Below, piece after piece: positions 1 through 11,811 of a stretch of 64,000 bases of DNA; the first letter of the stretch is position 1, and each line of letters begins with the position of its first letter. The DNA lies in the NCBI GenBank assembly GCA_040437565.1, contig JBDOQK010000046.1, positions 216,896 to 280,895 of the forward strand, written 5' to 3'. The DNA comes from Albugo candida (taxonomy: Eukaryota > Oomycota > Peronosporomycetes > Albuginales). Both the position numbers and the translations under genes were made by a program. The notes beneath the pieces were generated by a model, which was given only the letters and a program-made list of their open reading frames with translations, had not been told where the DNA came from and did no database searches.

Positions 1-179
1 TCAGTTTCCATATCTTTTATTCTACTGTCGCGTTGGAGTTTAAATCCGGCACGGCGGGATTGAATTACACAAAATTTATGTGATATTCGAGGCTAATCTG
101 CAAACCCTGTTTGAGTAAATTTGGATAACGTGTAGCTTTCCCAGCCTTAGGCCGGAATTTTGTCAATACTTCTATTGTT

Positions 180-1720
180 TGTGCTGTTTCGGCTACTTTT
201 TAGACACCTCTACGCATACATTCATCCCTTCAAAAAAGTTTTTCTTTGCGTTTCTGTCAAGTATCAGAGTCGTCAAATGTGTCTGGTAGATATGCAACTG
301 CGAAACGAATTGCTCTCAATCCTGCAGTCGAGGATAGAGCCATAACCTCCGGTAGGAAAGCGACTCCAATGATGATCCAAAGGAAGTCGAAAAAAGAAGA
401 GATTTCCACCACCTATATGTGCTATGCTCACACATTCAAGAAGTTGAAGCTTGAGTTATTCGGAATTGATATTGAGCTAAAGATTCGAGAACCAAAGCCA
501 AGCTTTATAGCATAGACAATGAATTCATGCGGTTGAGCATCCTTTTCTGAGAATGGCTTCTTGCATATAAGCCATACAGTGAGGGTTTGGTATGGGTGGA
601 GATGGCATATTTATGAAGACTTCCGTCAGTGGGATACTCCTTGTAGCGTGATTCCGAAATGGAAACAGCGACATTCAGATTATCGGACCTGGGCACGTAT
701 CGATGAAGAATGATGCTAACTGGATCTGATTTTCAAGTTCCTACTCTCCCACCTCCAGCCAGCTCCAGCATTAAAGATATCGGATAGCCACAAGGGACTG
801 ATGAAAGCTATGCATACAGCGGCACAAGACGTTCAAATTTTATTTGATTTCTCGGCATTGGATGGAGAATATTCACAAGAGCTACAAGTACCAGATGTTA
901 AGGAATTTGACTTGGATTTAGGCTCTCTCACAGGGAACGTTGGGGTACGCGAAGGCGTCAGCTAATATTGTTTAGTTTGGATAGCAGTGCGTCTGTATGG
1001 TTCCAGGGGGGTGGCCGCGAAAATTGTCTACTTACTCACCATTACCAGGATACAGCATTTCGACACCAATAAGGTGGAAGCGATAAATAGTGTGTTGATG
1101 GGAATTCGGAGTCTTTCTATCATCGACCACCTAATGGGGATCGAGCGTTACATGCAAGTAAAATGAGAATATTATCAAAGCGAAAGGTTGCGAAGTACTA
1201 ACTTCATGTGCAGCGTGCAAGGAGGGTAAAATAATGGCTGCCGCAAAGCGGGTGAAATTGATGATTGCTCGATCTCTTGCTAGATCGTCGCAACTCGCTC
1301 AGGGGTGGGGAATATCCCGGTGAATTTGCAGTTCAATTTCGTGATAAAGTTGTTCGTGCTCACGTGTTTCCTTCGGCGATCTTGTCTTGCATGTATAACT
1401 AGCACTAAAGCATCTGGAAAAGTGCCCAAGAAGGAAACGCATTTTAATGACTCCTAAAAATCATCGACGTTTGCGACTCTCTATTCTGCGAGATCTAAAG
1501 GCAGCATAATGCCACTCATGCTAAAAGATGCCCATACAAGAGATGTGTGCAACACTTTCCATTTTGAAAAAAACAGGGCGTCCACAAAAGAAGCGCTTTA
1601 CATCGCAACAAGCTACGGAGGAAATGAAATAGTGCCAAACGATAATACGTGGAATATGCAACCCTTTTGGTCACCAACGTAGGACCTGTGCGATAAGGAC
1701 GCATAGTTGCATGCTTCGTT
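180..1720 (+). pseudogene. Decayed MuDR-like MULE transposase
   Basis: Disconnected coding pieces in several frames read as one eroded Mutator-like transposase. The N-terminal piece (about 246-515) carries RYATAKRIALNPAVE followed by SGRKATPMMI. Around 1070-1180 is NKVEAINSVLMGIRSLSI, which resembles the stretch before the SWIM domain in MuDR-type transposases. Near 1575-1680 is GRPQKKRFTSQQATEEMK followed by GHQRRTC, the usual basic tail and zinc knuckle. Stops and frameshifts separate the pieces, and I could not place the DDE core. The N-terminal motif recurs at 51.8 kb (RYATAKQAAVNPAV), so two diverged relatives are present. Family assignment comes from remembered motifs. Confidence 0.5.
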
Positions 1721-1910
1721 ATCTGCACCACATAGTGCATTTTCGATCAGAGTTTTTTCATCAAAGACTGGTTTATCCTCGTTATATTTCTGGGAACGTG
1801 CATGTCCGTACGTATACTACACATCTTTGGTATATTTTTTGTATTCCCTTTTTTTCTAATCCATCGGTATACTTTTTAATCTTATAATAGCTTGGTCTTT
1901 TTTTTCCAGG

Positions 1911-4345
1911 TTTGGTATCCCCTAAAATAAAGGTCCCCACAACTTTTTTTTTCAAATTACATCATGCTTAGTTAAATTATTACTCCCAAAATTTTTCTCT
2001 TTCGAAAACAAAATAAAGATTTTTACATTTCTGATTAATTACATCCAAACATACCCTAGATTTTTGCTCCCACAACTTCAACAGAGATATTATTTTTGAT
2101 TGCCTTATAAACAACTGTGATCGACTAATACAACTAACATTTTCCACTCGACACAGTCTACTCTAAATTTCTCTATGCAGCATTTGACTTCTCCATGTAA
2201 AATTCACATCAAACTTTACACATTTTCATTTTATAAGCTACCTACAAGATTGCAATATGCTTCCCCACCAGCTCACCAAACCTACAACACATTTGAGGTG
2301 CTCTTCAAAGCTGTACAAGATTTCGCATTCATTGAAGTCTATGCATTGGCTATAAAGAGCTCTGCAAAAAATCCACGATACTACATAAAATGCAACTTAG
2401 GAGGGACATACGATAGAAGATAAGATTCAATCATTAAGAGAGGACTTGAAGCACAAAATTTCAAATTTACTGATACAAAAATACAAACAAGTCAAACCTT
2501 ACTCAGAAGAATCGACAGCGCCGAACTTCCACTAAGTTGATTGACTGCCGGTTTTTGTTATACGGTACAATATATAAACATATTTCAAAATGAAGATTGC
2601 TTGTGGAGAATGGTGAACATAACAATGAACAATCAAAAAATATTGCTAGGCATCCAATAGCACGAGGACTTACTATTGAGGCAAAAAATACCATCTAAAG
2701 GACCCTCTAGTCTGGAGCTAGACCTCGTGAGGCGAGAAATGCTCTTGAACCGCAAGATTCATCAAATAGAGCTAGCATGAGGGACATTTAGTCCTGAAGC
2801 AGACTCAGAAAGCTGTGCACTAGAGAAATATTTAGAATGTGATATCATTCTAATCCTTTTGATTTCCAGGATAAGTTGCAAAATCAGTCCCTCAATGGCA
2901 GAAATAAAACCGCAGCACTACTTGAGGAAGTCAAGGAAGACCAATTCATCTCTCCAACTCAGTGCAGCGATGACAACAATCTGACTCATCATTTTTTGTA
3001 CTAATGCAAAGTCTATCAAATCGAGACGACGCTTTTCTTCTGTTTTGTTCTTGGAGTGCACACACAAGACTCCCACCGAAGGAGCATCAGGAAGACTACA
3101 TATGGGCGCTCAACCAGATCAAAAGTATCTATAATGGGGTATCGTCTTCGAAGGTAATAATCACAGATCGTGAGCTTGCGCTAGTAAGGGCTGTCCAGGA
3201 AGAACTCCCAACAATCAAGCATCTTATTTTGTCGTTGGCATATTGAAAAAATGTGCAGTCAAAATGCAAGAGCAAATTTGAGACTACAAAAGAATTTGAT
3301 GACTTTATGAGTGATCGGTCACAGCGCAGCAATCCTGAAACTCAAGGAACGATTTGAAACAGCACGGACACACTTTTACCCTCACCTTGGAATTATTAAC
3401 ACATCACGAGTGAAAGGAGCACATACTACAATCAAAAGATGGTTTAAGGTGTCAACAATGGATCTACGCGATGTAAAGACGAACTTAAGTAATTGTCTAC
3501 AACAGCAATGGAGAATTCGAACAGCAGTTGCAGCAGCAGAGACTCGAGTTTACCATGATCTGAATGGTAGGATATATTATGGTGTAGTGGGTAAGGTGTC
3601 TCGCTTTCCTCTGAGGAAAATAAATATCAAATCAAGGAGATTTTGGCTGGCAGGATCTTGCACGTATGATTTTGAAGCAATTTATGGTCTACCCTGCTAG
3701 CACTCGCTTTCCAAAAAATAGTAATGATCGAACTCTCTTACCAGCTGACATCTACCAACAATGGCACCTTTCAAAAGATCGAATCAACAGTCTCTGAGGA
3801 TGCTGAAGAAGATCCAGAGACTGGGATGGAGAATCTAGGAAATTTTGCAGCAACTTGAAACAACTTACCAAGGCTTGAATTCCAGTGAGCAGTAGAAATG
3901 GAGGAAACTTATGCAGATGCCAATTCAGAGATCAGAGCAGCATATCCGCCCTGTTCCATATTTAAGCAGCGAGGAAGACCAGAAGGATCACAGTAGCCTT
4001 CTCAGAATGTAGCTTTCATAAAACGAGATCTGTCAGCATTTGAGACTAAGACAGGGAAAATGCAGGTACAGCAACAGCGAAAAAAAGCGCCCATAACAAG
4101 CGGTCTTGTAGAATCTCAGTTTCGAACTCAGATCCAAGACAAGCTTGAGTAGAAAACTGAGTTTTTCTCTTCATTTCAAATTACATTCTATTTTCGTTGC
4201 TGGTATATAATAATTGATATTGTGACTGAAATTGTGGAAGCAACAATTCAGGGTGTGTTTGTATGTTATTAGTTAGAAATATAAATTATTTATTTATCAA
4301 AAAAGTTGTGGCAGTATTATTTAAAGGAATTGTTAAATTCACTCC
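1911..4345 (+). mobile_element. MULE A, complete but decayed element with TIRs
   Basis: The left terminal region (about 1911-2059) ends ACATCCAAACATACCCTA. The right end (about 4251-4345) begins GGGTGTGTTTGTATGTTATT, which is its imperfect reverse complement. Both ends also carry the ACAACTTTT / AAAAGTTGTGG outer motif. The same terminal motifs recur at 20.41 kb, 24.63 kb, 25.77 kb, 30.85 kb and 31.4 kb, so this is a multicopy family. No clear target duplication was seen. Confidence 0.65.
2175..4152 (+). pseudogene. MULE A transposase (FAR1/MULE type), broken
   Basis: The N-terminal piece (2175-2423) contains NTFEVLFKAVQDFAF, a FAR1-like start. After several stops the DDE region appears at about 3040-3250 (PPKEHQEDYIWALNQIKSIY, then VIITDRELALVRAVQEELP). 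After more frameshifts come SRVKGAHTTIKRWFKVST at about 3405 and a basic tail with RGRPEG near 3970. Compared with MULE B at 23.4 kb, this copy lacks the short stretch between the THKT and PKEHQED motifs, a small internal deletion. Not functional as read. Confidence 0.75.
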
Positions 4346-4459
4346 CTTTTAAGTCACGTGACCCACATTATTATACTTTAGAAGCCGACACCGAGGTCGA
4401 TTCACTGGCGTCCACTTCCGAATGTTCCCAACCCACATCGATTCCGTATTAACTCAACG

Positions 4460-4800
4460 GAACGATCGAACATGGCTATATCAATGTGTATCCAAGAAGT
4501 ACTATGGATGAAATCGCTACTGTTAGGAATGGGTAATATGATACAAGACCCAGTCAGTATTTATTTCGACAGTCAAAGTGCGATTGCAATGGCGAACAAT
4601 GATGGATATCAAAGCCGTGCAAAGCACATAGATATCCGATATCATTTCATTCGAGAGCACATTAAATCCGGCGACATCAAGCTGAATTATTTACCAACCA
4701 AACAACAGCTTGCTGATTTCTTAACAAAAGCTATAGCGACCAAGCAATTCCATAGACTTGTCCAGCTGTCACATATTGGGATATGCAAGTCGAGGGGGAG
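4460..4800 (+). pseudogene. Copia polyprotein C-terminus (RNase H), 5' truncated
   Basis: The reading frame from 4472 shows the end of a Copia RNase H domain: MAISMCIQEVLWMKSLL, IYFDSQSAIAMANN, then AKHIDIRYHFIREHI and QLADFLTKAI. These are the hallmark residues of Ty1/copia RNase H just before the 3' LTR. It begins abruptly about 120 bp after the MULE A right end, so most of the element is missing. The frame runs on past the polypurine tract CGAGGGGGAG at 4791-4800 into the LTR before stopping at 4840. Confidence 0.8.
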
Positions 4801-5081
4801 TGTTAAAGATAAGATACCACATCTTATGTGGTACACATAGTATTACATGGATACCACCTAGAATGTTCCAGATCAGTCTAGAATATCTGTTCAGCAACGG
4901 AAGAATTCATAACTCTTTCTACATAACTGTCGGAAGAAATTCGTAGATCTTTCTACATAACTGTCGAGAGAATTTCTAGGAAAAGACTTATAATAGCGAC
5001 TAGCGAACTAAGGATCTCTAAGAGCGACTACGTCTGTTGTGGCCCATTATTCTATATTCCCCACATCTTCGTTTTCCTACA
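4801..5081 (+). repeat. Copia 3' LTR
   Basis: It starts TGTTAAAG immediately after the polypurine tract and ends CCTACA, giving the TG...CA termini of an LTR, about 281 bp. Inside, TCTTTCTACATAACTGTCG occurs twice about 33 bp apart. A partial copy (from ACTTATAATAGCG at 4986) reappears at 6821 on the far side of the assembly gap. The right boundary rests on the CA dinucleotide only. Confidence 0.6.
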
Positions 5082-6640
5082 CGACCTTCTTTGTGTTCAA
5101 ATTGGGATGCATCTCGCTTCGTGCTGTTCTTTGAGAGACTATTGCGACAACCGGTATTCCTGGGGGTTGTGGAATCAAAAACGGCGGTTTGAACTGGACA
5201 ACAGCGCTCTGGCCATCGAGCAACTGTGCGACATTCGAAATCGTCCTCCTTACTCGCCTGGCGGGAGGATGTTGATGCGCGCCCGTATCAATTCGCATTG
5301 TTCTTCAAAATTCTTCTCCTCTGCCAAATTGATTTGTTCATTACAAGTTAGTGAACCACAAAAGATTTAACGCTAAAATATTCACGGCTCCTACATCTGT
5401 TGAGTTCCATTCCAGGTGCGATTGCGCGTGGAAGTTGTAAACAGTCAATGAATCCCGATCCTCAACGATGGCCGGAAGCCCATGTGCGCAAGGAATCTCA
5501 TGGATAGTAAGCGATGCACGGACAGAATTCCTGCTCGATTTCCATGCTGTACAAGTCATTTTTACTATACGAACAAAGAAATTACTCCGGATGCCGATGT
5601 GAACATTCTGGAAGGTCCAGCGAATGATGTATCTTCTCCTCGCTTCTTCGTTCTCTGCTTTGAATAGGTGAGTAAGTGCAATTGCCAGATTGCGGAACAC
5701 CGATAATAAGTTCTTGTCGAGACTTGAAGTAACTTCTTTATGTACGCATGGGCTCCCACTGCCCGCGAAGACACCTTGTTTCTAAACTATGGATCACGTA
5801 CTGTTCCATATTCTCCGGCAGACTCTCGGACTGCCGGAGAACTTTGCAAGCTGCTCATCATATTCTTCCGCCGTCTTGGAAGCCACAAGGACATTTTACA
5901 TTTGGAGGCTGACATGCCAAATGGAGAGCAGATTCGAGGACGACGCGAAAACTTGCACGATGGCCGCCATAAGGGCTAGTTACGGGTCCGTAATGATTAC
6001 CTTCGGCGCAGATCCATTTCTTTACGCTTTTGACAATTTCGACATTGCCCACGCATTATACTCCACTTCCCCCCGGCTAGAAAGAAGAAAGCTACGGTGA
6101 ACGTCGTATTGAACGCGGTCATTCCGATGATGTGAAAAAGAGAGACTCGGTAACGGTTCGCGTTATACGTGCAGTCCATCAAAACAACGTGATTGTATTG
6201 GTTTGCCAGCTTCAAGCTGTCCGGATGCGCAAAAAACTAGGCCAGTGATGTCTCTGCCTTCATTTGCTTTAATATGGTGCACATAGTCACTCTCTCGAAG
6301 ATCATCAAAAAGAGTTCCTATGGGAGTTACCCCGCGAGTTGGTTGCTTCGAATGTTGACTCGTGCGTTGTACAAAGTGCACAGGGTGGCGAAGGTTTACG
6401 CCATCCTTATTGCTGAAAAATTGCAGTCGGTTTGACACCCGCATTCGTCATTATCTCCACTTCTTCCGCCTGTTCTTCGGTGAGCTTTCTATGGGTCGAA
6501 TACCCGGAGGGAGAAAGAGAACATCTGTGATTGTGCTCGCTGTGTACGTCTTTAACTTCCGTTTCCCGTTTTTTTCTATAATTTGCAGAGAGGAGAAAGG
6601 GCATTTAATGCGCCGAGATCGCTTCAGTTCTGATTCTTGA
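5082..6640 (-). pseudogene. MULE C transposase pseudogene, copy left of gap
   Basis: Reading the minus strand from about 6604 downward: HNHRCSLSPSG with a TEEQAEEVEIM segment, then TPIGTLFDDLRESDYVHHI (about 6330), then VVLMDCTYNANRYRVSLFHI (about 6190), the first catalytic Asp region of MULE transposases. Further on come SRAVGAHAYIKKLLQVST (about 5765) and IHEIPCAHGLP (about 5490), a SWIM-like zinc motif. Stops and frameshifts separate the blocks. It lies directly after the Copia LTR. An almost identical copy follows the gap. Confidence 0.7.
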
Positions 6641-6720
6641 GACAGGTGTGCGCGACCACAATCACATTTCTAGCATGCATGCTTCCGGGCAACCGGACGT
6701 TTTATAGTCACTGCAAGAGC

Positions 6721-6820
6721 NNNNNNNNNNNNNNNNNNNNNNNNNNNNNNNNNNNNNNNNNNNNNNNNNNNNNNNNNNNNNNNNNNNNNNNNNNNNNNNN
6801 NNNNNNNNNNNNNNNNNNNN
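6721..6820. other. Assembly gap (100 N) between duplicated flanks
   Basis: Fixed-length placeholder. The left flank 4986-6720 equals the right flank 6821-8555. Confidence 0.95.
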
Positions 6821-6916
6821 ACTTATAATAGCGACTAGCGAACTAAGGATCTCTAAGAGCGACTACGTCTGTTGTGGCCCATTATTCTATATTCCCCACA
6901 TCTTCGTTTTCCTACA

Positions 6917-8880
6917 CGACCTTCTTTGTGTTCAAATTGGGATGCATCTCGCTTCGTGCTGTTCTTTGAGAGACTATTGCGACAACCGGTATTCCTGGGG
7001 GTTGTGGAATCAAAAACGGCGGTTTGAACTGGACAACAGCGCTCTGGCCATCGAGCAACTGTGCGACATTCGAAATCGCCCTCCTTACTCGCCTGGCGGG
7101 AGGATGTTGATGCGCGCCCGTATCAATTCGCATTGTTCTTCAAAATTCTTCTCCTCTGCCAAATTGATTTGTTCATTACAAGTTAGTGAACCACAAAAGA
7201 TTTAACGCTAAAATATTCACGGCTCCTACATCTGTTGAGTTCCATTCCAGGTGCGATTGCGCGTGGAAGTTGTAAACAGTCAATGAATCCCGATCCTCAA
7301 CGATGGCCGGAAGCCCATGTGCGCAAGGAATCTCATGGATAGTAAGCGATGCACGGACAGAATTCCTGCTCGATTTCCATGCTGTACAAGTCATTTTTAC
7401 TATACGAACAAAGAAATTACTCCGGATGCCGATGTGAACATTCTGGAAGGTCCAGCGAATGATGTATCTTCTCCTCGCTTCTTCGTTCTCTGCTTTGAAT
7501 AGGTGAGTAAGTGCAATTGCCAGATTGCGGAACACCGATAATAAGTTCTTGTCGAGACTTGAAGTAACTTCTTTATGTACGCATGGGCTCCCACTGCCCG
7601 CGAAGACACCTTGTTTCTAAACTATGGATCACGTACTGTTCCATATTCTCCGGCAGACTCTCGGACTGCCGGAGAACTTTGCAAGCTGCTCATCATATTC
7701 TTCCGCCGTCTTGGAAGCCACAAGGACATTTTACATTTGGAGGCTGACATGCCAAATGGAGAGCAGATTCGAGGACGACGCGAAAACTTGCACGATGGCC
7801 GCCATAAGGGCTAGTTACGGGTCCGTAATGATTACCTTCGGCGCAGATCCATTTCTTTACGCTTTTGACAATTTCGACATTGCCCACGCATTATACTCCA
7901 CTTCCCCCCGGCTAGAAAGAAGAAAGCTACGGTGAACGTCGTATTGAACGCGGTCATTCCGATGATGTGAAAAAGAGAGACTCGGTAACGGTTCGCGTTA
8001 TACGTGCAGTCCATCAAAACAACGTGATTGTATTGGTTTGCCAGCTTCAAGCTGTCCGGATGCGCAAAAAACTAGGCCAGTGATGTCTCTGCCTTCATTT
8101 GCTTTAATATGGTGCACATAGTCACTCTCTCGAAGATCATCAAAAAGAGTTCCTATGGGAGTTACCCCGCGAGTTGGTTGCTTCGAATGTTGACTCGTGC
8201 GTTGTACAAAGTGCACAGGGTGGCGAAGGTTTACGCCATCCTTATTGCTGAAAAATTGCAGTCGGTTTGACACCCGCATTCGTCATTATCTCCACTTCTT
8301 CCGCCTGTTCTTCGGTGAGCTTTCTATGGGTCGAATACCCGGAGGGAGAAAGAGAACATCTGTGATTGTGCTCGCTGTGTACGTCTTTAACTTCCGTTTC
8401 CCGTTTTTTTCTATAATTTGCAGAGAGGAGAAAGGGCATTTAATGCGCCGAGATCGCTTCAGTTCTGATTCTTGAGACAGGTGTGCGCGACCACAATCAC
8501 ATTTCTAGCATGCATGCTTCCGGGCAACCGGACGTTTTATAGTCACTGCAAGAGCCCATTTCTGTGCTGCGGAATTTTTTTTTCTACGGCTACCATGTTC
8601 GTCCTCTTGTGAGAGAACATGCCTGGAGGGTTTATCGTGTCAGATGAGCAGAAAGGTTGGCATTTTCTACACGTCAACCGTTCTGCGTGAATGGCAGCAT
8701 CTCTTTACATACCGTTGTCGTTCGGCGGAAGTAAAGCCTCCAATCTTGATGTCGAAGAAAAATCGGTTGCATCCGTTGTATTTGAGAAAGAGAAAACGTG
8801 GCGTCAATTACTATTTGATTATTGCTGCCTTCCTAGAATGAAGGCTCTCTTTACAGAACCATTCCTACGATGCATAGCCA
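6917..8880 (-). pseudogene. MULE C transposase pseudogene, copy right of gap
   Basis: Same protein blocks as the left copy, at +1,835: the TEEQAEEVEIM segment near 8300, DCTYNANRYRVSLFHI near 8010 and IHEIPCAHGLP near 7325. Sequence past 8555 is unique to this side and probably holds the transposase N-terminus and 5' end. A GTCGGTTGCATCCG-type motif occurs twice there (about 8762 and 8950). Probably the same locus as the left copy, presented twice by the assembly. Confidence 0.65.
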
Positions 8881-9151
8881 AATTTAGTGGAAGGTAAGTC
8901 GCGGAGAGGGCAAAAGGTTTTCTTTTGAAATTGAGAAGTGAAGAACAAGTCGGTTGCATCCGCTGAATCTGGAGAGTAATGACGTAGACGTGACCAAAAC
9001 CTTAAGGGCACATAAAGTGAAGGGAATGAATCGGACCGAAAACGGAATGAATGTAACAATTCCCTAATTTACCTAGGCATGATGTAATAACAAATCAATA
9101 CCATTTATATAATCCCACATATGTGCACTTTTGCTTTATACTTCTAAGTAG

Positions 9152-9496
9152 TGTTTCTGAATTATTCTAGCCCTCTGATCAAGGACCTGTCACCAGCCGG
9201 GTGGGCGTCAAGAAGAATCGACGTAGTCGTTCTAATTTTGTTTTTTACTTTTAGAGTGATTCATGTGCTGTTCACCCGTTCAGTATACAGATCATGTGCT
9301 TGTTAGGTGATTCTTCATTCATAGTATACTAAAAAGTGCTAAGCTTTATTAGTTACCTCAGTCGTATACTCGCCACATGTATATGTAATTCCTTCGATTA
9401 TATTCAATAGAGCCGACTAATCATTTGTTCTCTCGTCAAGCTCGAGGCGGGACATCTCCGTCGACTTGTTACTTGTTACGGCTTCAGATTCTTACA
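9152..9496 (+). repeat. Possible solo LTR
   Basis: TGTTTCTG at 9152 and CTTACA at 9496 bracket about 345 bp with a GC-rich segment CCAGCCGGGTGGGCGTCAAG near 9192, resembling oomycete Copia LTRs as I remember them. No adjacent polypurine tract or target duplication was identified, and the nearby Copia relic is on the opposite strand. Confidence 0.3.
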
Positions 9497-9529
9497 GTGT
9501 ATATGTCGCTATTTTTCTTTCTTACGCAC

Positions 9530-10611
9530 AAGTAAGACATCTAGGGCGCTCAAATGATCAATCCTGGTCCCTTATTTCATTTGGTATACAAATAATGTGA
9601 CTACGATGACCAAATCGTTGATGAAAGTGCCTGGACATTTATACTGGTTACAGATTCTGATTCCGGTTCAATCGAACACATTACATGACACAATGGATAC
9701 GTATCATCAATCTTTTGTTATGTAAGGTGAATACTCTATTCCAGCATTTGATATCTCTTGTAATCGTTGCTCCCAACCCTTTTGATGCTGCTGTCATTCC
9801 TGCAGCTGCACTTAATTCGATATCCGGTCTATATATCCCTACTTATACCGCACGTTTAGTATTTTCTTTGATACGTCGACTTCGTCTCCTTCACAGCGGT
9901 AGTGTCTGATTCTTTGAATGATTTGNNNNNNNNNNNNNNNNNNNNNNNNNNNNNNNNNNNNNNNNNNNNNNNNNNNNNNNNNNNNNNNNNNNNNNNNNNN
10001 NNNNNNNNNNNNNNNNNNNNNNNNNTCATCAATCTTTTGTTATGTAAGGTGAATACTCTATTCCAGCATTTGATATCTCTTGTAATCGTTGCTCCCAACC
10101 CTTTTGATGCTGCTGTCATTCCTGCAGCTGCACTTAATTCGATATCCGGTCTATATATCCCTACTTATACCGCACGTTTAGTATTTTCTTTGATACGTCG
10201 ACTTCGTCTCCTTCACAGCGGTAGTGTCTGATTCTTTGAATGATTTGATACAAATCATAGGCTGTGCGAAGGGACTCTGTTATCCGATTTATCCTCTTGT
10301 ACGCCATCTTTCGGTGTAGACGCGGGTCATAAGAACATTTTGTGTGATTTATTCAGCAGGGAGATGGTACAGATACGTTGTATAAGATGCCTTATACATT
10401 GCAAGTATATGAGTGCACGCTTGAAATCACCTCTGCAATGAATCTCAACATGGGTATCTCTGCAATCTTGACCATGCGCTAAAAAGACGTTGCTCTTGGC
10501 ACGGCTTGATCCAAAATACATTTTTGATGCTTCTTTGTTGGTTCCGGATTCTCCATGAGCGTTAGTGACTCGAGTATTTGATGCTAACTGCTGCAATTCA
10601 GACTCAAACAA
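9530..10611 (-). pseudogene. Copia remnant (gag/protease to GAG-pre-integrase)
   Basis: On the minus strand near 9630 the sequence reads RHFHQRFGH, then RCLTCA about 25 residues later. This matches LLHFHQRFGHLNYD...LKCLTCA in the Copia copy at 22.5 kb, the GAG-pre-integrase zinc region. Upstream, about 9705-9790, TAASKGLGATITRDIKCWNR resembles the segment before that domain. The frame 10327-10611 (FESELQQLASNTRV) would be the preceding gag/protease region, with no clear active site. A gap at 9926-10025 and its duplicated flanks interrupt it. Confidence 0.45.
9704..10247. repeat. 222-bp direct duplication around gap 9926-10025
   Basis: 9704-9925 is repeated as 10026-10247 (offset 322), with a 100-N gap exactly between. 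Same unmerged-overlap pattern as at 6.7 kb. Confidence 0.85.
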
Positions 10612-11230
10612 AGTTGAAGTTAGTAAACGGCCTCAACGTCACCACGTAAGCAATTCCAATGATCATGACGGCATATAATAATGCATAGATAATGTCATGT
10701 CATTAATTGCAATGGCATAAACGTAAAATGTGCATGCCAAGTATTCTCTTTATGAAGATGATAAGCGAGTTGACCAATATAGTCAATGTGTTGCATCAAT
10801 AAAAAATCAAAAGCCACCGTGAATCAGGAGAACAAAGCAAAACTTTTTCTTAATCAAATAACTAGTGTCCAATACCATATCATCGAGTAGTTGGATGCAT
10901 GCAATTGCCTATGCGACATTGTGGCATTAAAAGTAATGCATATTTGTGTATTTTGTCGATAAACAGCTTAGCTGTACGCAAGAGCTGACGAGTAGGTGCC
11001 GCTCAATATGGAAATAATACTGGTCGGTAAGCGCTTTCACGACTTCACACTTGAATAAGGAAACGATGAATGCGAGGAAAGATGCATCTACATCTGACGT
11101 CAGCCTGCTTGAACACAGGTTTTTTTTTCGTATCTCCATCATAACCCATCGCTAGAAACTGCTTGAGTTTTTAACAAGAAAGAGCTTGCTACATTGTACT
11201 GTATTCCAATCTCTATAACATATGTACTGC
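10612..11230. other. No recognised gene
   Basis: AT-rich sequence. A 71-residue minus-strand frame (10927-11142) has no recognisable motif. I see no repeat or TIR here. Confidence 0.4.
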
Positions 11231-11239
11231 GGATGAACT

Positions 11240-11743
11240 AAAAATCCCAAAGGAGTATCTGAGAGCACCGATATAAGCACCCCTTCTGAGCTAAAAATCG
11301 GTCGCTAGATGTTTCATCGCTCAAATGAGTAGTATAGTGAATTTCCGTGTTAGCTGTAAAGGATGGGAACATCGATGTAAAGCAATTCTTTGATAGAACT
11401 ACATTACGATCACATAATCGTATTGAAATCAGGTCTATACTGAAGCTACAATATATGTTTATCTGGTGAGGCAGGAACAGCGCCACAGTATGTACAGCAT
11501 TTATCGCCATTGACTGGATACATAGGGGGTTTGAGTCGATTCCTCAATCAGAGGACGCATATGTCTGCAGCAATTAGCATGGTCGTGAGCGCAAATTCCA
11601 TTTTTGAAACAGCAGAAATATTTGTAAACTATAACTGCACCGTTAGGAAACAAACGACACACATTCGTATGCTTTCTACTTAGAGTTCTTTCTATGAAGT
11701 TGGAGTACCAAAGCTGCATTAGAGATGGAACAGATGTCAGCAA
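11240..11743 (-). pseudogene. Cysteine-rich, granulin-like fragment
   Basis: Minus-strand frame 11501-11743 contains CRLFPNGAV and then CCFKNGICAHDHANCCRH. The CC-x5-C-x6-CC spacing resembles a granulin repeat (CC...CC-x-D-x2-HCC) with one cysteine missing. The next cysteine cluster, NGDKCCTYCG at about 11475-11500, lies in another frame, so there is either a frameshift or a splice. The stretch just upstream, CTGTTCCATCTCTAATGCAG, would serve as a 3' splice site, so the piece may be an exon of a larger gene. It lies 68 bp downstream of the secreted-protein gene on the same strand. The granulin call rests on cysteine spacing only. Confidence 0.35.
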
Positions 11744-11811
11744 AAAGACCCTATTGATGATAGATCATTTTCTTATATCTTTAGGATCTATTTGACTGGA
11801 TGCACTGGTTC

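Larger units (their letters stand above)
4986..8555. repeat. 1,735-bp direct duplication around a 100-N gap
   Basis: Sequence 4986-6720 reappears as 6821-8555 with a constant offset of 1,835. The gap is exactly between the two copies. I saw one substitution (t at 5244, c at 7079), which makes RRTISNV into RRAISNV in a minus-strand frame. An identical repeat ending precisely at gap edges is what unmerged contig ends look like. A true recent tandem duplication is possible but less likely. Confidence 0.8.

Noticed and set aside
1516-1740. 74-residue minus-strand frame
   Set aside because: It is the opposite strand of the MULE C-terminal relic (GRPQKKRF...GHQRRTC) and has no motif of its own.
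6821-8555. Second MULE C as evidence of a recent tandem duplication
   Set aside because: The copy ends exactly at the gap edges and differs by one base, so an assembly overlap is more likely.
10927-11142. 71-residue minus-strand frame near the secreted gene
   Set aside because: No motif, no promoter-like site, and length within chance for this composition.
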